A DNA stretch of 64,000 nucleotides from NCBI RefSeq assembly GCF_000974445.1, contig NZ_BBOJ01000013.1:186001-250000 (forward strand), read 5' to 3'. Below the pieces are notes generated by a model. The model had not been told where the DNA came from. It did not search any database and saw only the letters and a list, made by a program, of their open reading frames with translations. This document shows, piece after piece, positions 39,534 through 48,440 of this stretch. Positions within the stretch are counted from its first letter, which is position 1, and every line of letters starts with the position of its first letter. Both the position numbers and the translations under genes were made by a program. The stretch is from Lentzea aerocolonigenes (GTDB lineage Bacteria; Actinomycetota; Actinomycetes; Mycobacteriales; Pseudonocardiaceae).

Positions 39534-40381
39534 GAACGTTGTCGCAGTACGTCCGCCGCACCCCGATCATGCGCACCACCGCAGATGGCCGCCCCCTGGT
39601 GTTCAAACTGGAGCACCTCCAGCTCACCGGCTCGTTCAAAATCCGCGGCGCGGTCACCAAACTGCTCTCCCTCGACGTCTCAGAGGTGGTCACCGCCTCA
39701 GGCGGCAACCACGGCATAGCAGTCGCCCAGGCCGCCCAGCTCCTGGGCGCCCACGCCACGGTCTTCGTCCCCGTGACCGCCCCGGAAACCAAGACCGCCC
39801 GCATCGAGGCCCTTGGCGCCAAGCTGATCCGCCACGGCAGCACCTACGCCGAAGCCGCCACAGCGGCCCGCGATTTCGGCCTCCCCTACATCGAGGCCTA
39901 CAACGACCCCGACGTCATCCAGGGCCAGTCCACAGTGACGCAGGAGATCGTCGAGGACGCCCCGGACGTCGACTCGATCGCCGTGGCCGTCGGCGGAGGA
40001 GGCCTGGTGGCCGGAACCGCACTGGCCTCCGGCGGACGCCGCATCATCGCCGTAGAGCCAGAAAACTGCTGCGCGATGCACAACGCCCTCGAGGCGGGCC
40101 GGCCCGTCGACTCACCCGTGAACTCGATCGCCGCGGACGCACTCGGCGCCACCCAGGCAGGCTCAGTGCCGCTGGAAGTCCTGCAACACCACAACATCAC
40201 GTCCGCACTGGTGTCCGACGAGGAGATCCTCGCAGCACGCGACCGCCTCTGGGCAGACTTCCGGCTGGCAGTGGAACCAGCCGGAGCCGCCGCCTTCGCG
40301 TCTTTCCTCAGGGGCGATGTGCCGGGCGAGCTGCCCTGCGTGATCCTGTGCGGAGCGAACTCGGAGTGGCAACCGCGTTAG
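39530..40381 (+). CDS. PLP-dependent threonine/serine dehydratase-like enzyme
   Basis: A 283-residue fold-type II PLP enzyme. The catalytic Lys is in LTGSFKIRGAVTKL (about residue 34), ASGGNHGIAVAQAAQLLGA holds the phosphate-facing Asn, and the glycine loop is VAVGGGGLVAGTALAS. It matches catabolic threonine dehydratases or serine racemases but lacks the ACT regulatory domain, and it is shorter than IlvA. It probably deaminates Thr/Ser to 2-keto acids, but substrate choice is not certain. Confidence 0.9.
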   Translation: MRTLSQYVRRTPIMRTTADGRPLVFKLEHLQLTGSFKIRGAVTKLLSLDVSEVVTASGGNHGIAVAQAAQLLGAHATVFVPVTAPETKTARIEALGAKLIRHGSTYAEAATAARDFGLPYIEAYNDPDVIQGQSTVTQEIVEDAPDVDSIAVAVGGGGLVAGTALASGGRRIIAVEPENCCAMHNALEAGRPVDSPVNSIAADALGATQAGSVPLEVLQHHNITSALVSDEEILAARDRLWADFRLAVEPAGAAAFASFLRGDVPGELPCVILCGANSEWQPR

Positions 40382-40571
40382 CCCGCACCCGATGCACCCG
40401 CCGGTGCAACGGCACGGCCCACATCGGCTGCTCGGGCCGGCGGGCACCACCGCCGGCCCGAAGCACGTTCCTGATCCCCCGCAACGACCTCCGCTGCGCG
40501 ACGAAGCACCGGAACGCGACACGTGCCTCATCGACAAGTCCGTCGTAGAACGCCATGTCCGTGAACGTCAC
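40308..40571 (-). CDS. Possible 87-residue protein from a leaderless promoter
   Basis: GTG 40571 begins VTFTDMAFYDGLVDEARVAF, followed by a basic region (CFVAQRRSLRGIRNVLRAGGG) and a His/Arg-rich tail. The first 60 codons have G/C-rich third positions, as in real genes here. The last 25 overlap the dehydratase gene antisense and have weaker bias. A TTGTTG-17-TAACGT promoter ends 7 bases before the GTG. No family recognised; it could also be a decayed fragment. Confidence 0.4.
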   Translation of the reverse strand: MTFTDMAFYDGLVDEARVAFRCFVAQRRSLRGIRNVLRAGGGARRPEQPMWAVPLHRRVHRVRANAVATPSSLRTGSRRAARPAHRP

Positions 40572-40578
40572 GCCGCCG

Positions 40579-40607
40579 ACGTTAGAGAGCACCGGGAAGC
40601 GCAACAA
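40579..40607 (-). promoter_or_regulatory. Promoter between mnmA and the small minus-strand ORF
   Basis: TTGTTG (40602-40607) and TAACGT (40579-40584) are separated by 17 bases on the minus strand. The next start codon (GTG 40571) lies 7 bases beyond the -10, the same spacing as in the ilvB leader promoter. Confidence 0.5.
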
Positions 40608-40619
40608 CCGAATTAGAGC

Positions 40620-41702
40620 TCAGGAGGTCGAATCGATCGTCGCGCTCGCCAGCACCACGTCACCCGCCGCGTCCTCGCGGTAGACAGCCACAGCCTGCCC
40701 GGGAGCCACACCCTTCAACGGCTCCCGCAACGAAACCCGCAAGCCTCCGTCGACGAGCTCGGCGACAGCCGGCGCAGTCCCCCCATGCGCCCGAACCTGA
40801 GCCACGCACTCAACGGGCCCGTCGAACTCGACATGAGCAACGGCAGAAGAAGCAAAAATCTCAGTCACAGCAAGCTTCTCGACCGAGCCCACCCGGACGT
40901 TCCCGGACACAGGCTCCAACGCCAGCACGTACCGAGGCCGCCCGTCAGGAGCAGGCCCGTCGATCCCGAGCCCCTTGCGCTGCCCCACGGTGAACTCGTG
41001 CACCCCGGCGTGCCGCCCGAGAACCGCGCCGGTCTCGTCGTCGATCAACAGCCCGGGCCGAGTCTCCATCCGGCCAGCCAAGAACTTCTGCGTGTCCCCA
41101 TCAGGAATGAAGCAGATGTCGTGCGAGTCCGGCTTCTTGGCCACCGACAGCCCACGCGACGCAGCCTCGACCCGGACGTCGTCCTTCACCGTGTCCCCCA
41201 ACGGGAACATCGCGTGCGACAGCTGCTCGGACGTCAGGGAAGCCAGCACGTACGACTGGTCCTTGCCGATGTCCACCGCCCGCCGCAGCTCCGGCCGCCC
41301 GTCCACGAGCTCGAGCCGCGCGTAGTGCCCGGTGCACACAGCGTCGAACCCCAACGCGATCGCCTTGTCCAGCAACGCCTCGAACTTGATCCGCTCGTTG
41401 CACCGCAAGCAGGGGTTCGGCGTCCGCCCGGCCGCGTACTCCGCGACGAAGTCCTCGACGACCTCCTCGGTGAACCGCTCGGCGAAGTCCCAGACGTAGA
41501 AGGGAATCCCCATCAGGTCGGCAGCACGACGGGCGTCGTGCGCGTCCTCGATCGTGCAGCACCCGCGGGCGCCGGTCCGCAGCGTTCCCGGCTTGGCCGA
41601 CAACGCCAGGTGCACGCCCGTCACGTCGTGTCCCGCTTCGACGGCGCGTGCCGCCGCCACCGCGGAGTCGACACCACCGCTCATCGCCGCGAGGACCTTC
41701 AC
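40620..41702 (-). CDS. mnmA: tRNA-specific 2-thiouridylase
   Basis: Adds sulfur to U34 of Lys, Glu and Gln tRNAs. 360 residues. PP-loop SGGVDSAVAAARA at the N-terminus; NPCLRCNERIKFEALL carries the first active Cys, and SHDICFIPDGDTQKFL the second; the C-terminal beta-barrel has FTVGQRKGLGIDGPAPDGRPRYV. It overlaps iscS, which supplies the sulfur, by 4 bp. This pairing is the classical arrangement. Confidence 0.97.
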   Translation of the reverse strand: MKVLAAMSGGVDSAVAAARAVEAGHDVTGVHLALSAKPGTLRTGARGCCTIEDAHDARRAADLMGIPFYVWDFAERFTEEVVEDFVAEYAAGRTPNPCLRCNERIKFEALLDKAIALGFDAVCTGHYARLELVDGRPELRRAVDIGKDQSYVLASLTSEQLSHAMFPLGDTVKDDVRVEAASRGLSVAKKPDSHDICFIPDGDTQKFLAGRMETRPGLLIDDETGAVLGRHAGVHEFTVGQRKGLGIDGPAPDGRPRYVLALEPVSGNVRVGSVEKLAVTEIFASSAVAHVEFDGPVECVAQVRAHGGTAPAVAELVDGGLRVSLREPLKGVAPGQAVAVYREDAAGDVVLASATIDSTS

Positions 41703-42868
41703 TGCTTGACCACCTTCCGGGAACGCCTCATGCCTGCCAGACCTGCCGTACGCGCGCGCTCGACCACCGGGCCGATCACGGTCGCCAACTTCTCAACGTC
41801 CGCGCGGGTCGACGTATGCCCGAGCGAGAACCTCAAAGATCCACGAGCCAGCGAAGGTTCGACGCCCATCGCCAGCAACACGTGCGACGGCTGCGCGACG
41901 CCGGCCGTGCACGCGGACCCGGTCGAGCACTCGACCCCGCGCGCGTCCAGCAGCATCAGCAGGCTGTCACCCTCGCAGCCGGGGAACGTCAGGTGCGCGT
42001 TGCCGGGCAACCTGTCCACCGGGTCGCCGTTCACGATCACGTCCGGCACCACCGCGCGCACCGAGGCGATCAGGTCGTCCCGCAACGCGGCCAGCTCGAC
42101 AGCCCTGGCTTCCTGCTCCTCCACCGCGATCCGCACCGCGCGGGCCAGGCCGACGATCGACGGCACGTCCAGCGTGCCGGACCGCACGTCCCGCTCCTGG
42201 CCGCCGCCGTGCAGCAACGGCGTGCACTTCACGTCACGCGCGAGCAGCAACACGCCGACGCCGTACGGGCCGCCGACCTTGTGGCCCGTCATGGTCAACG
42301 CGGACGCGCCGGAAGCAGCGAAGTCGACCGGCACCGCGCCCACGGCCTGCACGGCGTCGGTGTGGAACGGCACACCGCGTTCAGCACACACGCGCGCGAT
42401 GTCGTGCACGGGGTTGATGGTGCCGACCTCGTTGTTCGCCCACATCGTCGTGACGAGCGCTACGTCGTCGTCGAGGGCGTCGGCGACGGCCTCCGCGGAC
42501 ACCCGGCCGAAGCGGTCGGTCGGCAGCCACGTGACGTCCGCGCCCTGCTGCTCCAGCCACTCGACGGCGTCCAGCACGGCGTGGTGCTCGACGGCGGACG
42601 CGAGCACCCGGCGCCGCTCACGGGCCCAGTAGACGCCCTTGACCGCGAGGTTGTCGCTCTCCGTGCCGCCGCCGGTGAAGAGCACCTCGGACGGCCGGGC
42701 GCCCAGGGCGTCGGCGATGTTCTCGCGGGCCTCCTCGATCGCACGCCGCGCCCGCCTGCCGGAGGTGTGCAGCGACGAGGCGTTGCCCGTGGTGGACAAC
42801 GCCTCGGTCATCGCCGCGACCGCCTCCGGGTGCATGGGGGTCGTGGCAGCGTGGTCGAGATAAGCCAT
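41699..42868 (-). CDS. iscS: Cysteine desulfurase
   Basis: A 389-residue NifS/IscS-type PLP enzyme that takes sulfur from Cys for thiolation and Fe-S assembly. YLDHAATTPMHPEAVAAM at the N-terminus; PLP Lys in LTMTGHKVGGPYGVG; the active-site Cys loop is CSTGSACTAGVAQPSHVLLAM. It sits upstream of mnmA and shares one base with the MFS gene stop. Confidence 0.97.
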   Translation of the reverse strand: MAYLDHAATTPMHPEAVAAMTEALSTTGNASSLHTSGRRARRAIEEARENIADALGARPSEVLFTGGGTESDNLAVKGVYWARERRRVLASAVEHHAVLDAVEWLEQQGADVTWLPTDRFGRVSAEAVADALDDDVALVTTMWANNEVGTINPVHDIARVCAERGVPFHTDAVQAVGAVPVDFAASGASALTMTGHKVGGPYGVGVLLLARDVKCTPLLHGGGQERDVRSGTLDVPSIVGLARAVRIAVEEQEARAVELAALRDDLIASVRAVVPDVIVNGDPVDRLPGNAHLTFPGCEGDSLLMLLDARGVECSTGSACTAGVAQPSHVLLAMGVEPSLARGSLRFSLGHTSTRADVEKLATVIGPVVERARTAGLAGMRRSRKVVKQ

Positions 42869-44211
42869 CAGGACTCAAGGGTAGCCCGCATGCGTGGCCC
42901 GGTCAGAACCGCTCCCACCACCGCCAACGCCGCCATCGAGAGGTTCAGCACCACCACGCCCGCGGTCGGCGCGGTCGCCACGACCACGACGCCGCCGAGT
43001 CCGATCATGGTCGCGCAGAAGAGCATGTCCGAGATCTGCAGCGCCGCCGAGTTGAACCCGCGGTCCTCCTCGGGCGACGCGGCCATCATCAGCACACCGA
43101 CGCTGGAGGTCGCCAGGCCCATGCCGGCGCCCGCGACGCCCCACAGGACCGGCGTCAGCCAGGCAGGACCCCACGACGGTGCGATGAACGTCACCGCCGC
43201 CATGCCGGTCGCGGTGAACAGGAAGCCGGTCCGCACCAGGGTGTGACGCTCGATCTTCGGGTGCCTTGACGCCCACATCGACGCTCCTGCCCAGCCGAGC
43301 GCGCTCAGCGTGAGCGGGATGCCCGCCGCGAGGGGCGAGTAGCCGTGCACGACGGTCAGCGTCAGCGGGACGAAGCTCTCGACCGCGAAGAACGTGCCCG
43401 CCAGCAGGCCGCGCGCGAGGATCGTCACCGGCAGGCCTCGCCGAGCGAGGAGCGTGCCCTTCGGCAACAGGATCCGCAGCGCCGGTGCCAGCAACACCAA
43501 CGCCACCGCGAGCAGCCACCACGTGCGGTGCTGCAACGCCCAGCTCAGGCTCGCCACACCGAGCCCGGCCGCCACCGCGGCGAGCGGCAGGTACCTGCGC
43601 TGCGGCGGGGTCGCGTCGTGCGGAGGCAGGCCCTTGAGCACGGGCACGAGCAGCACGATGCCGATCAGCACCAGCGGGATGATCCCGATGAACACCAGCC
43701 GCCACGTCAGGTGCTCGGTCGCCCAGCCCGCGACCGCCGGACCCACCAGCGACGGCACCACCCACGCCGCGGACAGCGCGCCGAACACCGCCGGCCGGTC
43801 GCTCTCCGGGTAGGCGCGCGCGATCAGCACGTAGATCGCGACGATCAGGAACCCGACACCGAAACCCTGCAGCACGCGGCCGACGAGCAGGACGGTCATG
43901 GTCCCGGCCACGCCCGCGACGACCAGTCCGACGAGGAACAGCACCACGCCGATCAGGATCGGGAGCTTCGGCCCGCGCCGGTCGGACAGCCGCCCGGAGA
44001 AGACCGTCGCGATGACGCTCGCCGCGAGGTTCGCGAGAAACGGCCACGCGTACAGCGCCTCGCCCTTCAGCTCGCGGACCATGGTGGGCATCGCGGTGCC
44101 GACGCCCATCGCCTCGAAGGCGAACAGCGTCACCAGCAGCAGGATGCCCGTCGTGGGCCAGCGGCGGTCAGGCGACCAGAGGCGTGATGGTGCGGGCGCG
44201 GTGAGAGTCAC
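42868..44211 (-). CDS. MFS transporter (drug/proton antiporter type)
   Basis: A 447-residue protein with about 12-14 membrane helices. MFS motif A-like SGRLSDRRGPKLPILIG follows helix 2; helix 4 has GRVLQGFGVGFLIVAIYVLIARAYP; and AAWVVPSLVGPAVAGWATEHLTWRLVF is the antiporter motif C region. Substrate unknown. It overlaps the PlsC gene by 44 bp and iscS by one base, so all are translated from one message. Confidence 0.9.
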   Translation of the reverse strand: MTLTAPAPSRLWSPDRRWPTTGILLLVTLFAFEAMGVGTAMPTMVRELKGEALYAWPFLANLAASVIATVFSGRLSDRRGPKLPILIGVVLFLVGLVVAGVAGTMTVLLVGRVLQGFGVGFLIVAIYVLIARAYPESDRPAVFGALSAAWVVPSLVGPAVAGWATEHLTWRLVFIGIIPLVLIGIVLLVPVLKGLPPHDATPPQRRYLPLAAVAAGLGVASLSWALQHRTWWLLAVALVLLAPALRILLPKGTLLARRGLPVTILARGLLAGTFFAVESFVPLTLTVVHGYSPLAAGIPLTLSALGWAGASMWASRHPKIERHTLVRTGFLFTATGMAAVTFIAPSWGPAWLTPVLWGVAGAGMGLATSSVGVLMMAASPEEDRGFNSAALQISDMLFCATMIGLGGVVVVATAPTAGVVVLNLSMAALAVVGAVLTGPRMRATLES

Positions 44212-45040
44212 CCGTTGATGGTGCTATCTCCAGTTCGGTCGAGGTCAAGCGAATTGATTGCTCTTCGGCAAGTTTCGCGAGTTCCCGACGCGTCGCCGCA
44301 CGGCCGGGAGCGATCTCGTCGAGCACGTGGACCTCGACGACCAGTCCCTTGACCCTGAGCACGCGCTTGATCGAGTCGACGAGCGTGTCGCCGCCGACGA
44401 ACGCGGGCTGCGTCGTCACGTGGCCGCCGATCCGGTACCGCAGCACGATCGGCCGCACCGGCACGCCGGCGTCGAGCGCGGCCTGGAACAGCGCGGGCTT
44501 GTAGTGCCCGGACGCGAGCCCGCACCACGTCGTGCCTTCGGCGTGGATGCCGACCGCACTGCCACCCCGCAACGTTGCCGCGAGTTCGTCGACGGTCCGC
44601 GGCAGCTCGCGCAGGTTCTCGCGGTCCAGGTAGACCGTGCCCGCCGCGGTGATGATGCGGCCGAGGACGGGCCAGCTCCTGATGTCCTTCTTGGCCACGA
44701 GCTTGATCGGCTGCACCGAGTCGATCGCGAGCTCGTCGAGCCACGACACGTGGTTGCTCGCGACGAGCACGCCGCGTCTGGGCACCGCCTGAAACTTCCT
44801 GGCGCCGTGGATCTCCAGCCTGACGCCGAACGCCCTGAGCACGGCGTGGAACCACAGGCGGATCGCGTTCTCCCGTTGCTTGCCCGGCAACAGCAGCGCG
44901 ACCGCGATCGCCGCACCGCACAGGAGCGCGGTGACCGCCGTGACCACCCGCCAGATCTGCCTGAGCTTGCCGACCTCTTCCACCGTGCCGCCGACACAGC
45001 CGTCACCGCACGGCGAAGAGGGCATCCAGGCGTGACTCAT
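44168..45040 (-). CDS. PlsC-like lysophospholipid/lyso-ornithine-lipid acyltransferase
   Basis: A 290-residue membrane acyltransferase. An N-terminal helix (VVTAVTALLCGAAIAVALLLP) precedes the catalytic HX4D block ASNHVSWLDELAIDS, and the substrate motif IHAEGTTWCG is the EGT-type block. It corresponds to Rv3026c. Paired by a 4-bp overlap with the GNAT acyltransferase gene upstream, it resembles the OlsA/OlsB pair for ornithine lipids. Confidence 0.88.
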   Translation of the reverse strand: MSHAWMPSSPCGDGCVGGTVEEVGKLRQIWRVVTAVTALLCGAAIAVALLLPGKQRENAIRLWFHAVLRAFGVRLEIHGARKFQAVPRRGVLVASNHVSWLDELAIDSVQPIKLVAKKDIRSWPVLGRIITAAGTVYLDRENLRELPRTVDELAATLRGGSAVGIHAEGTTWCGLASGHYKPALFQAALDAGVPVRPIVLRYRIGGHVTTQPAFVGGDTLVDSIKRVLRVKGLVVEVHVLDEIAPGRAATRRELAKLAEEQSIRLTSTELEIAPSTGDSHRARTITPLVA

Positions 45041-45810
45041 GCCGTCTCCCCCAGGAAGAACTTGAGATAGCGCTGGTCGACGTGGTCCATGCCGAGAAGG
45101 ATGAAGAGGTCCGCGACGCCGAAGTCGGCGTCGAGCGCGGGCCGTCCGCAGATCTTGGCTCCGAGCCGCAGGTAGCCCTTGAGCAGCGGTGGCAGCACGG
45201 TCTTCGCGGGCCGCGCGATCGCGTCGACGTCCCAGGGGTGGTGCGGCGTGACGCGGTACTGCTCGGGCGCGTAGTGCTTGGCGTGCACCGTGTCCCACAC
45301 GCCGGCCGCGAGGCTGCCGCCGTCCTGCAACGGGATCGAGGCGCAACCGACGAGCCACTTGTGACCGCTCAGCAGCATGTACCGCGCGATGCCCGCCCAG
45401 ACGAGGCTGACGACGGCCCCGTTGCGGTGGTCGGGGTGCACGCAGGAACGTCCGGTCTCGACCGTGGTGTGGCGGATGCCGTCGAGGTTCGAGAGGTCGA
45501 ACTCGCCGTCGCTGTAGAGCCGTCCGGCTTCCCGCGCGCGCTCGGGCGGCAGCATCCGGTAGCCGCCGACGATCTCGCCGGTGCGGTCGTCGCGGACCAC
45601 GAGGTGGTCGCAGTGCTCGTCGAACTCGTCGACGTCGTGGCCGGGTACGGCGGTGTGCAGCGTCGCGCCCATCTCGCCGGCGAACACCTCGTAGCGCAGC
45701 TTCTGCGCGGCCACGACTTCTTCGCTGTCACGGGCGACGAGGAGGGAGTAGTGAGGGGTGTCCTCGCCCTGCTGGGCGGGGGTGCTGACAAGCAGTTGCG
45801 GCTGCGTCAT
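45037..45810 (-). CDS. OlsB-like GNAT N-acyltransferase (Rv3027c-like)
   Basis: A 257-residue member of the acyl-homoserine-lactone/OlsB GNAT branch: YSLLVARDSEEVVAAQKLRYEVFAGEMGA, FDEHCDHLVVRDDRTGEIVGGYRMLPP, TTVETGRSCVHPDHRNGAVVSLVWAGIARYM and GCASIPLQDGG are characteristic. OlsB transfers a 3-hydroxyacyl chain from ACP to ornithine. The neighbouring PlsC-like gene supports this, but no lipid data are available. Confidence 0.85.
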   Translation of the reverse strand: MTQPQLLVSTPAQQGEDTPHYSLLVARDSEEVVAAQKLRYEVFAGEMGATLHTAVPGHDVDEFDEHCDHLVVRDDRTGEIVGGYRMLPPERAREAGRLYSDGEFDLSNLDGIRHTTVETGRSCVHPDHRNGAVVSLVWAGIARYMLLSGHKWLVGCASIPLQDGGSLAAGVWDTVHAKHYAPEQYRVTPHHPWDVDAIARPAKTVLPPLLKGYLRLGAKICGRPALDADFGVADLFILLGMDHVDQRYLKFFLGETA

Positions 45811-45880
45811 GCGAACCAGGGTGAAGCCGGGCAGGCGAATGACAGCAGGTCAGAACGATGACGCCTCAGTGGCAGTCGGG

Positions 45881-46681
45881 TTAACCCGTGGTGCGGTTGA
45901 TCGTGTCCGAGTCCCACGTGACGGCGTCGTCGGCCTTGACGGGATGCGCCTCGAGCCCGGTGTCGGCCAGCACGTCGGCGATGGTTTCGGCACTGCCACC
46001 GACGTAGGTGGTCATCATGTCGACGTCCGTGGCGACGCACCACGCCTGGTCCGCGGGCCACCACAGGTTCGGGTGCAGCCGGCGATCGGGTTCCGCGAGC
46101 GGCCAGCGTTCGTCGCCCAGCGGGAACGCCGCCGCGGCCACCGGACCAACGAGCAGGTGCATACCGCGGTCGGGCACGTCGAACCGAGGCCCGGCGGTCC
46201 AGCGCCCGGCCAGGTCTCCGTAGCCCTCCCAGACCGCCAGCCAGCACCGGCCGGGAGTGCCGGTGTGCCTGGTCAGCAGGGTGGCGAGGCGGGCGGCGAC
46301 GGAGGTCGGCATCGCGCCCAGCACCGGTTCGTCGTCCCACACGCCCGCGCGGGCCGGAAGGCTGCCGAGGTCTTTGCCCCATTTTTCGGGATTCGTTGTT
46401 TCGCCCGGCAACGGCGGATTGATCTGCCGCCACTGCGCGAGCGGGTGCATGACCCGGTGGTGCGCTTCTGCTATTTCACTCCAGCGCACCGGTTCGGCAC
46501 CGTTTTCCGCGATTCTGCGATACCCGGGGTGGAACACGCGTGCGTAGGCCGGGAAAACCGGCGGCACAATCGAGCCGACCGTGCCGTCGAAGTTTCGGAC
46601 ACCGGCGACAACCCACGCGGAAGCGTGAGCTGTCGCCGCCGGAGCCGGCTTCGGTGCGCCGCCAACGGGACTTGTCGTCAT
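45881..46681 (-). CDS. Uncharacterised actinobacterial protein, 266 aa
   Basis: A soluble protein with no signal peptide. Conserved-looking blocks: SIVPPVFPAYARVFHPGYR, RWSEIAEAHHRVMHPLAQW, CWLAVWEGYGDL, HLLVGPVAAAA, NLWWPADQAWCVATDVDMMTTYVGGS. This pattern (aromatic-rich with a WPADQAW segment) is found in hypothetical proteins of many actinomycetes. The stop codon lies in the palindrome CGGGTTAACCCG (45877-45888). Confidence 0.75.
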   Translation of the reverse strand: MTTSPVGGAPKPAPAATAHASAWVVAGVRNFDGTVGSIVPPVFPAYARVFHPGYRRIAENGAEPVRWSEIAEAHHRVMHPLAQWRQINPPLPGETTNPEKWGKDLGSLPARAGVWDDEPVLGAMPTSVAARLATLLTRHTGTPGRCWLAVWEGYGDLAGRWTAGPRFDVPDRGMHLLVGPVAAAAFPLGDERWPLAEPDRRLHPNLWWPADQAWCVATDVDMMTTYVGGSAETIADVLADTGLEAHPVKADDAVTWDSDTINRTTG

Positions 46682-46693
46682 GCCCTCATCGTC

Positions 46694-47218
46694 TCAGCAG
46701 TTGGTGATGCGGGCGCTGCGGCCGAAAGCGTTGATCCGGCCCGTCGCCGGCCGGTAGCCGGGCGGGAAGGTGATCTCGCCACCGACCCAGCTGTCGTACA
46801 CGCGGTTGTTGACGCAGGCCGTGTTGGCGTGGTTGGTCGCCTTGTTGCGACCCGTCGCCACGCTGTTGCGCGCGGACGTGCCGGCCAGCCTGCCGTCGCG
46901 GTAGATCGCGCCGCGCACCGCGATCCTGGGGACGCTGGACGTGCACGTGATGTTGACGTGCACGTTCGCCCTGGTCGAATCCGTGTGCGACTTGTGCGGG
47001 TTGTCCGTGTTGCCACGGCACGTGATCACGGCCTGCGCGCTCAGACCGTCACCGTCGGACACCGCGGTGATCTCCAGCTGACCCGGCTGCGCGCTGTCGA
47101 TGACGGACGGCGCGGCGGACTCGGCCTCCTCGGCCGCCGACGCGACCCCGGTGGTCGTGATCAGTGCCGACACGGCCAGCACGGCTGCCGCGATGAACGA
47201 CGACTTCCTGTTCCCCAT
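46694..47218 (-). CDS. Secreted protein, 174 aa
   Basis: A signal peptide (SSFIAAAVLAVSALITTTGVASAAEE) is followed by a small beta-rich domain with four Cys (VITCRGNT, NITCTSSV, TACVNNRV, RITNC), probably in two disulfides. It has an Asn/Thr/Arg-rich composition and no recognisable family. It ends 12 bases before the next gene. The promoter lies in the 47.2-47.4 kb region. Confidence 0.78.
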   Translation of the reverse strand: MGNRKSSFIAAAVLAVSALITTTGVASAAEEAESAAPSVIDSAQPGQLEITAVSDGDGLSAQAVITCRGNTDNPHKSHTDSTRANVHVNITCTSSVPRIAVRGAIYRDGRLAGTSARNSVATGRNKATNHANTACVNNRVYDSWVGGEITFPPGYRPATGRINAFGRSARITNC

Positions 47219-47421
47219 GGAGTGTGTTCTCCCTCAGTCTTTCCCCAGTAGCGCACCGAACAGGTGCGGATGAAGCATTGTGCGAGGAAGACACCCCAGA
47301 ATTGACCCCAGTGAGCATCGCCCCCACAACAATGCAGCTGCGACAATTCCGGGTCACGACGGCGAGAGGTACCGCCGAACAGTCGAATCGATCTTGCTCT
47401 GGCCAGGATTCCGGACAACGA

Positions 47422-47456
47422 AAAAGGGTGCCAGGACCGAATCCTGACACCCTTTT
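47422..47456 (-). terminator. Terminator after fixB
   Basis: AAAAGGGTGCCAGGA and TCCTGACACCCTTTT form a 15-bp stem with one mismatch and a 5-base loop. On the minus strand it ends in five T residues (TTTTT), giving a good intrinsic terminator for the fixA-fixB operon. The remaining sequence at 47219-47421 shows no other feature besides the promoter region of the secreted-protein gene. Confidence 0.88.
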
Positions 47457-47473
47457 CACAACTGCGGCCTTGT

Positions 47474-48427
47474 TCAGCCCTTGCGCTTCTTGACCTCGTC
47501 GGTCAGCTGCGGCGCGACGTTGAACAGGTCGCCCACGACACCGAAGTCGGCGATCTCGAAGATCGGCGCCTCGGGGTCCTTGTTGACCGCGACGATCGTC
47601 TTCGAGGTCTGCATGCCCGCACGGTGCTGGATGGCACCGGAGATGCCCAGCGCCACGTACAGCTGCGGCGAGACCGTCTTACCGGTCTGGCCGACCTGGA
47701 ACTGGTGCGGGTAGTAGCCGGAGTCGACCGCGGCGCGCGAGGCACCGACGGCGGCACCGAGCGAGTCGGCGAGCTCCTCGACGACGGAGAACTTCTCCGC
47801 CGAGCCGACGCCACGACCACCGGAGACGACGACCGAGGCCTCGGTCAGCTCCGGGCGGTCGCCACCGACGACGGCCTCACGGCTGGTGACCTTCGCGGCC
47901 TTGGCGGTGTCCACCGAGATGGAGACCGACTCGTCCAGCACGGCGTCCGCCGGGGACTCCTCGGCCTCGACGCCGCCGGGGCGGACGGTGATGACCGGGG
48001 TGCCCTTGCTGACCTTCGCCTTGACGACGAACGCGCCACCGAAGATCGACTGCACGCCGGTGCCGTCGGCCTCGACGTCCACGACGTCGACCAGCCAGCC
48101 GGAGTCGATGCGCACGGCGAGACGGCCCGCGACCTCCTTGCCCTCCACGGTCGCGGAGACGAGCACCGCGGACGCGTTCGGGGCGAGCGCGGCCAGGGCG
48201 TCGACCTTCGGGGTGGTGAGGAAGTTGACGGCGTCGTCGGACTCGACGGCGTAGACCTTCGCGGCGCCGAACTTGCCGAGCGACTCACGGATCTTCGACG
48301 CGGTGCCGGGCGCACCCACGACCACCGCGGACGGCGTGCCGAGACGGCGCGCTGCCGTCAGCAGCTCGTAGCTGACCTTCTTGACCTCGCCGTCGACGTG
48401 GTCGACCAGAACCAGAACTTCAGACAT
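47474..48427 (-). CDS. fixB: Electron transfer flavoprotein alpha subunit
   Basis: A 317-residue FAD-binding alpha-ETF subunit; with FixA it carries electrons from acyl-CoA dehydrogenases to the quinone pool. The C-terminal FAD domain has VVSGGRGVGSAEKFSVVEELAD, GASRAAVDSGYYPHQFQVGQTGKTVSPQLYVALGISGAIQH and the AVNKDPEAPIFEIADFGVVGDL block. ATG 48427 begins MSEVLVLVDH. Confidence 0.97.
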   Translation of the reverse strand: MSEVLVLVDHVDGEVKKVSYELLTAARRLGTPSAVVVGAPGTASKIRESLGKFGAAKVYAVESDDAVNFLTTPKVDALAALAPNASAVLVSATVEGKEVAGRLAVRIDSGWLVDVVDVEADGTGVQSIFGGAFVVKAKVSKGTPVITVRPGGVEAEESPADAVLDESVSISVDTAKAAKVTSREAVVGGDRPELTEASVVVSGGRGVGSAEKFSVVEELADSLGAAVGASRAAVDSGYYPHQFQVGQTGKTVSPQLYVALGISGAIQHRAGMQTSKTIVAVNKDPEAPIFEIADFGVVGDLFNVAPQLTDEVKKRKG

Positions 48428-48440
48428 GACTTCCCCTCCC

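Noticed and set aside
45877..45888. CGGGTTAACCCG palindrome as an operator
   Set aside because: It lies on a stop codon with no promoter nearby; a chance or terminator-related palindrome is more likely.
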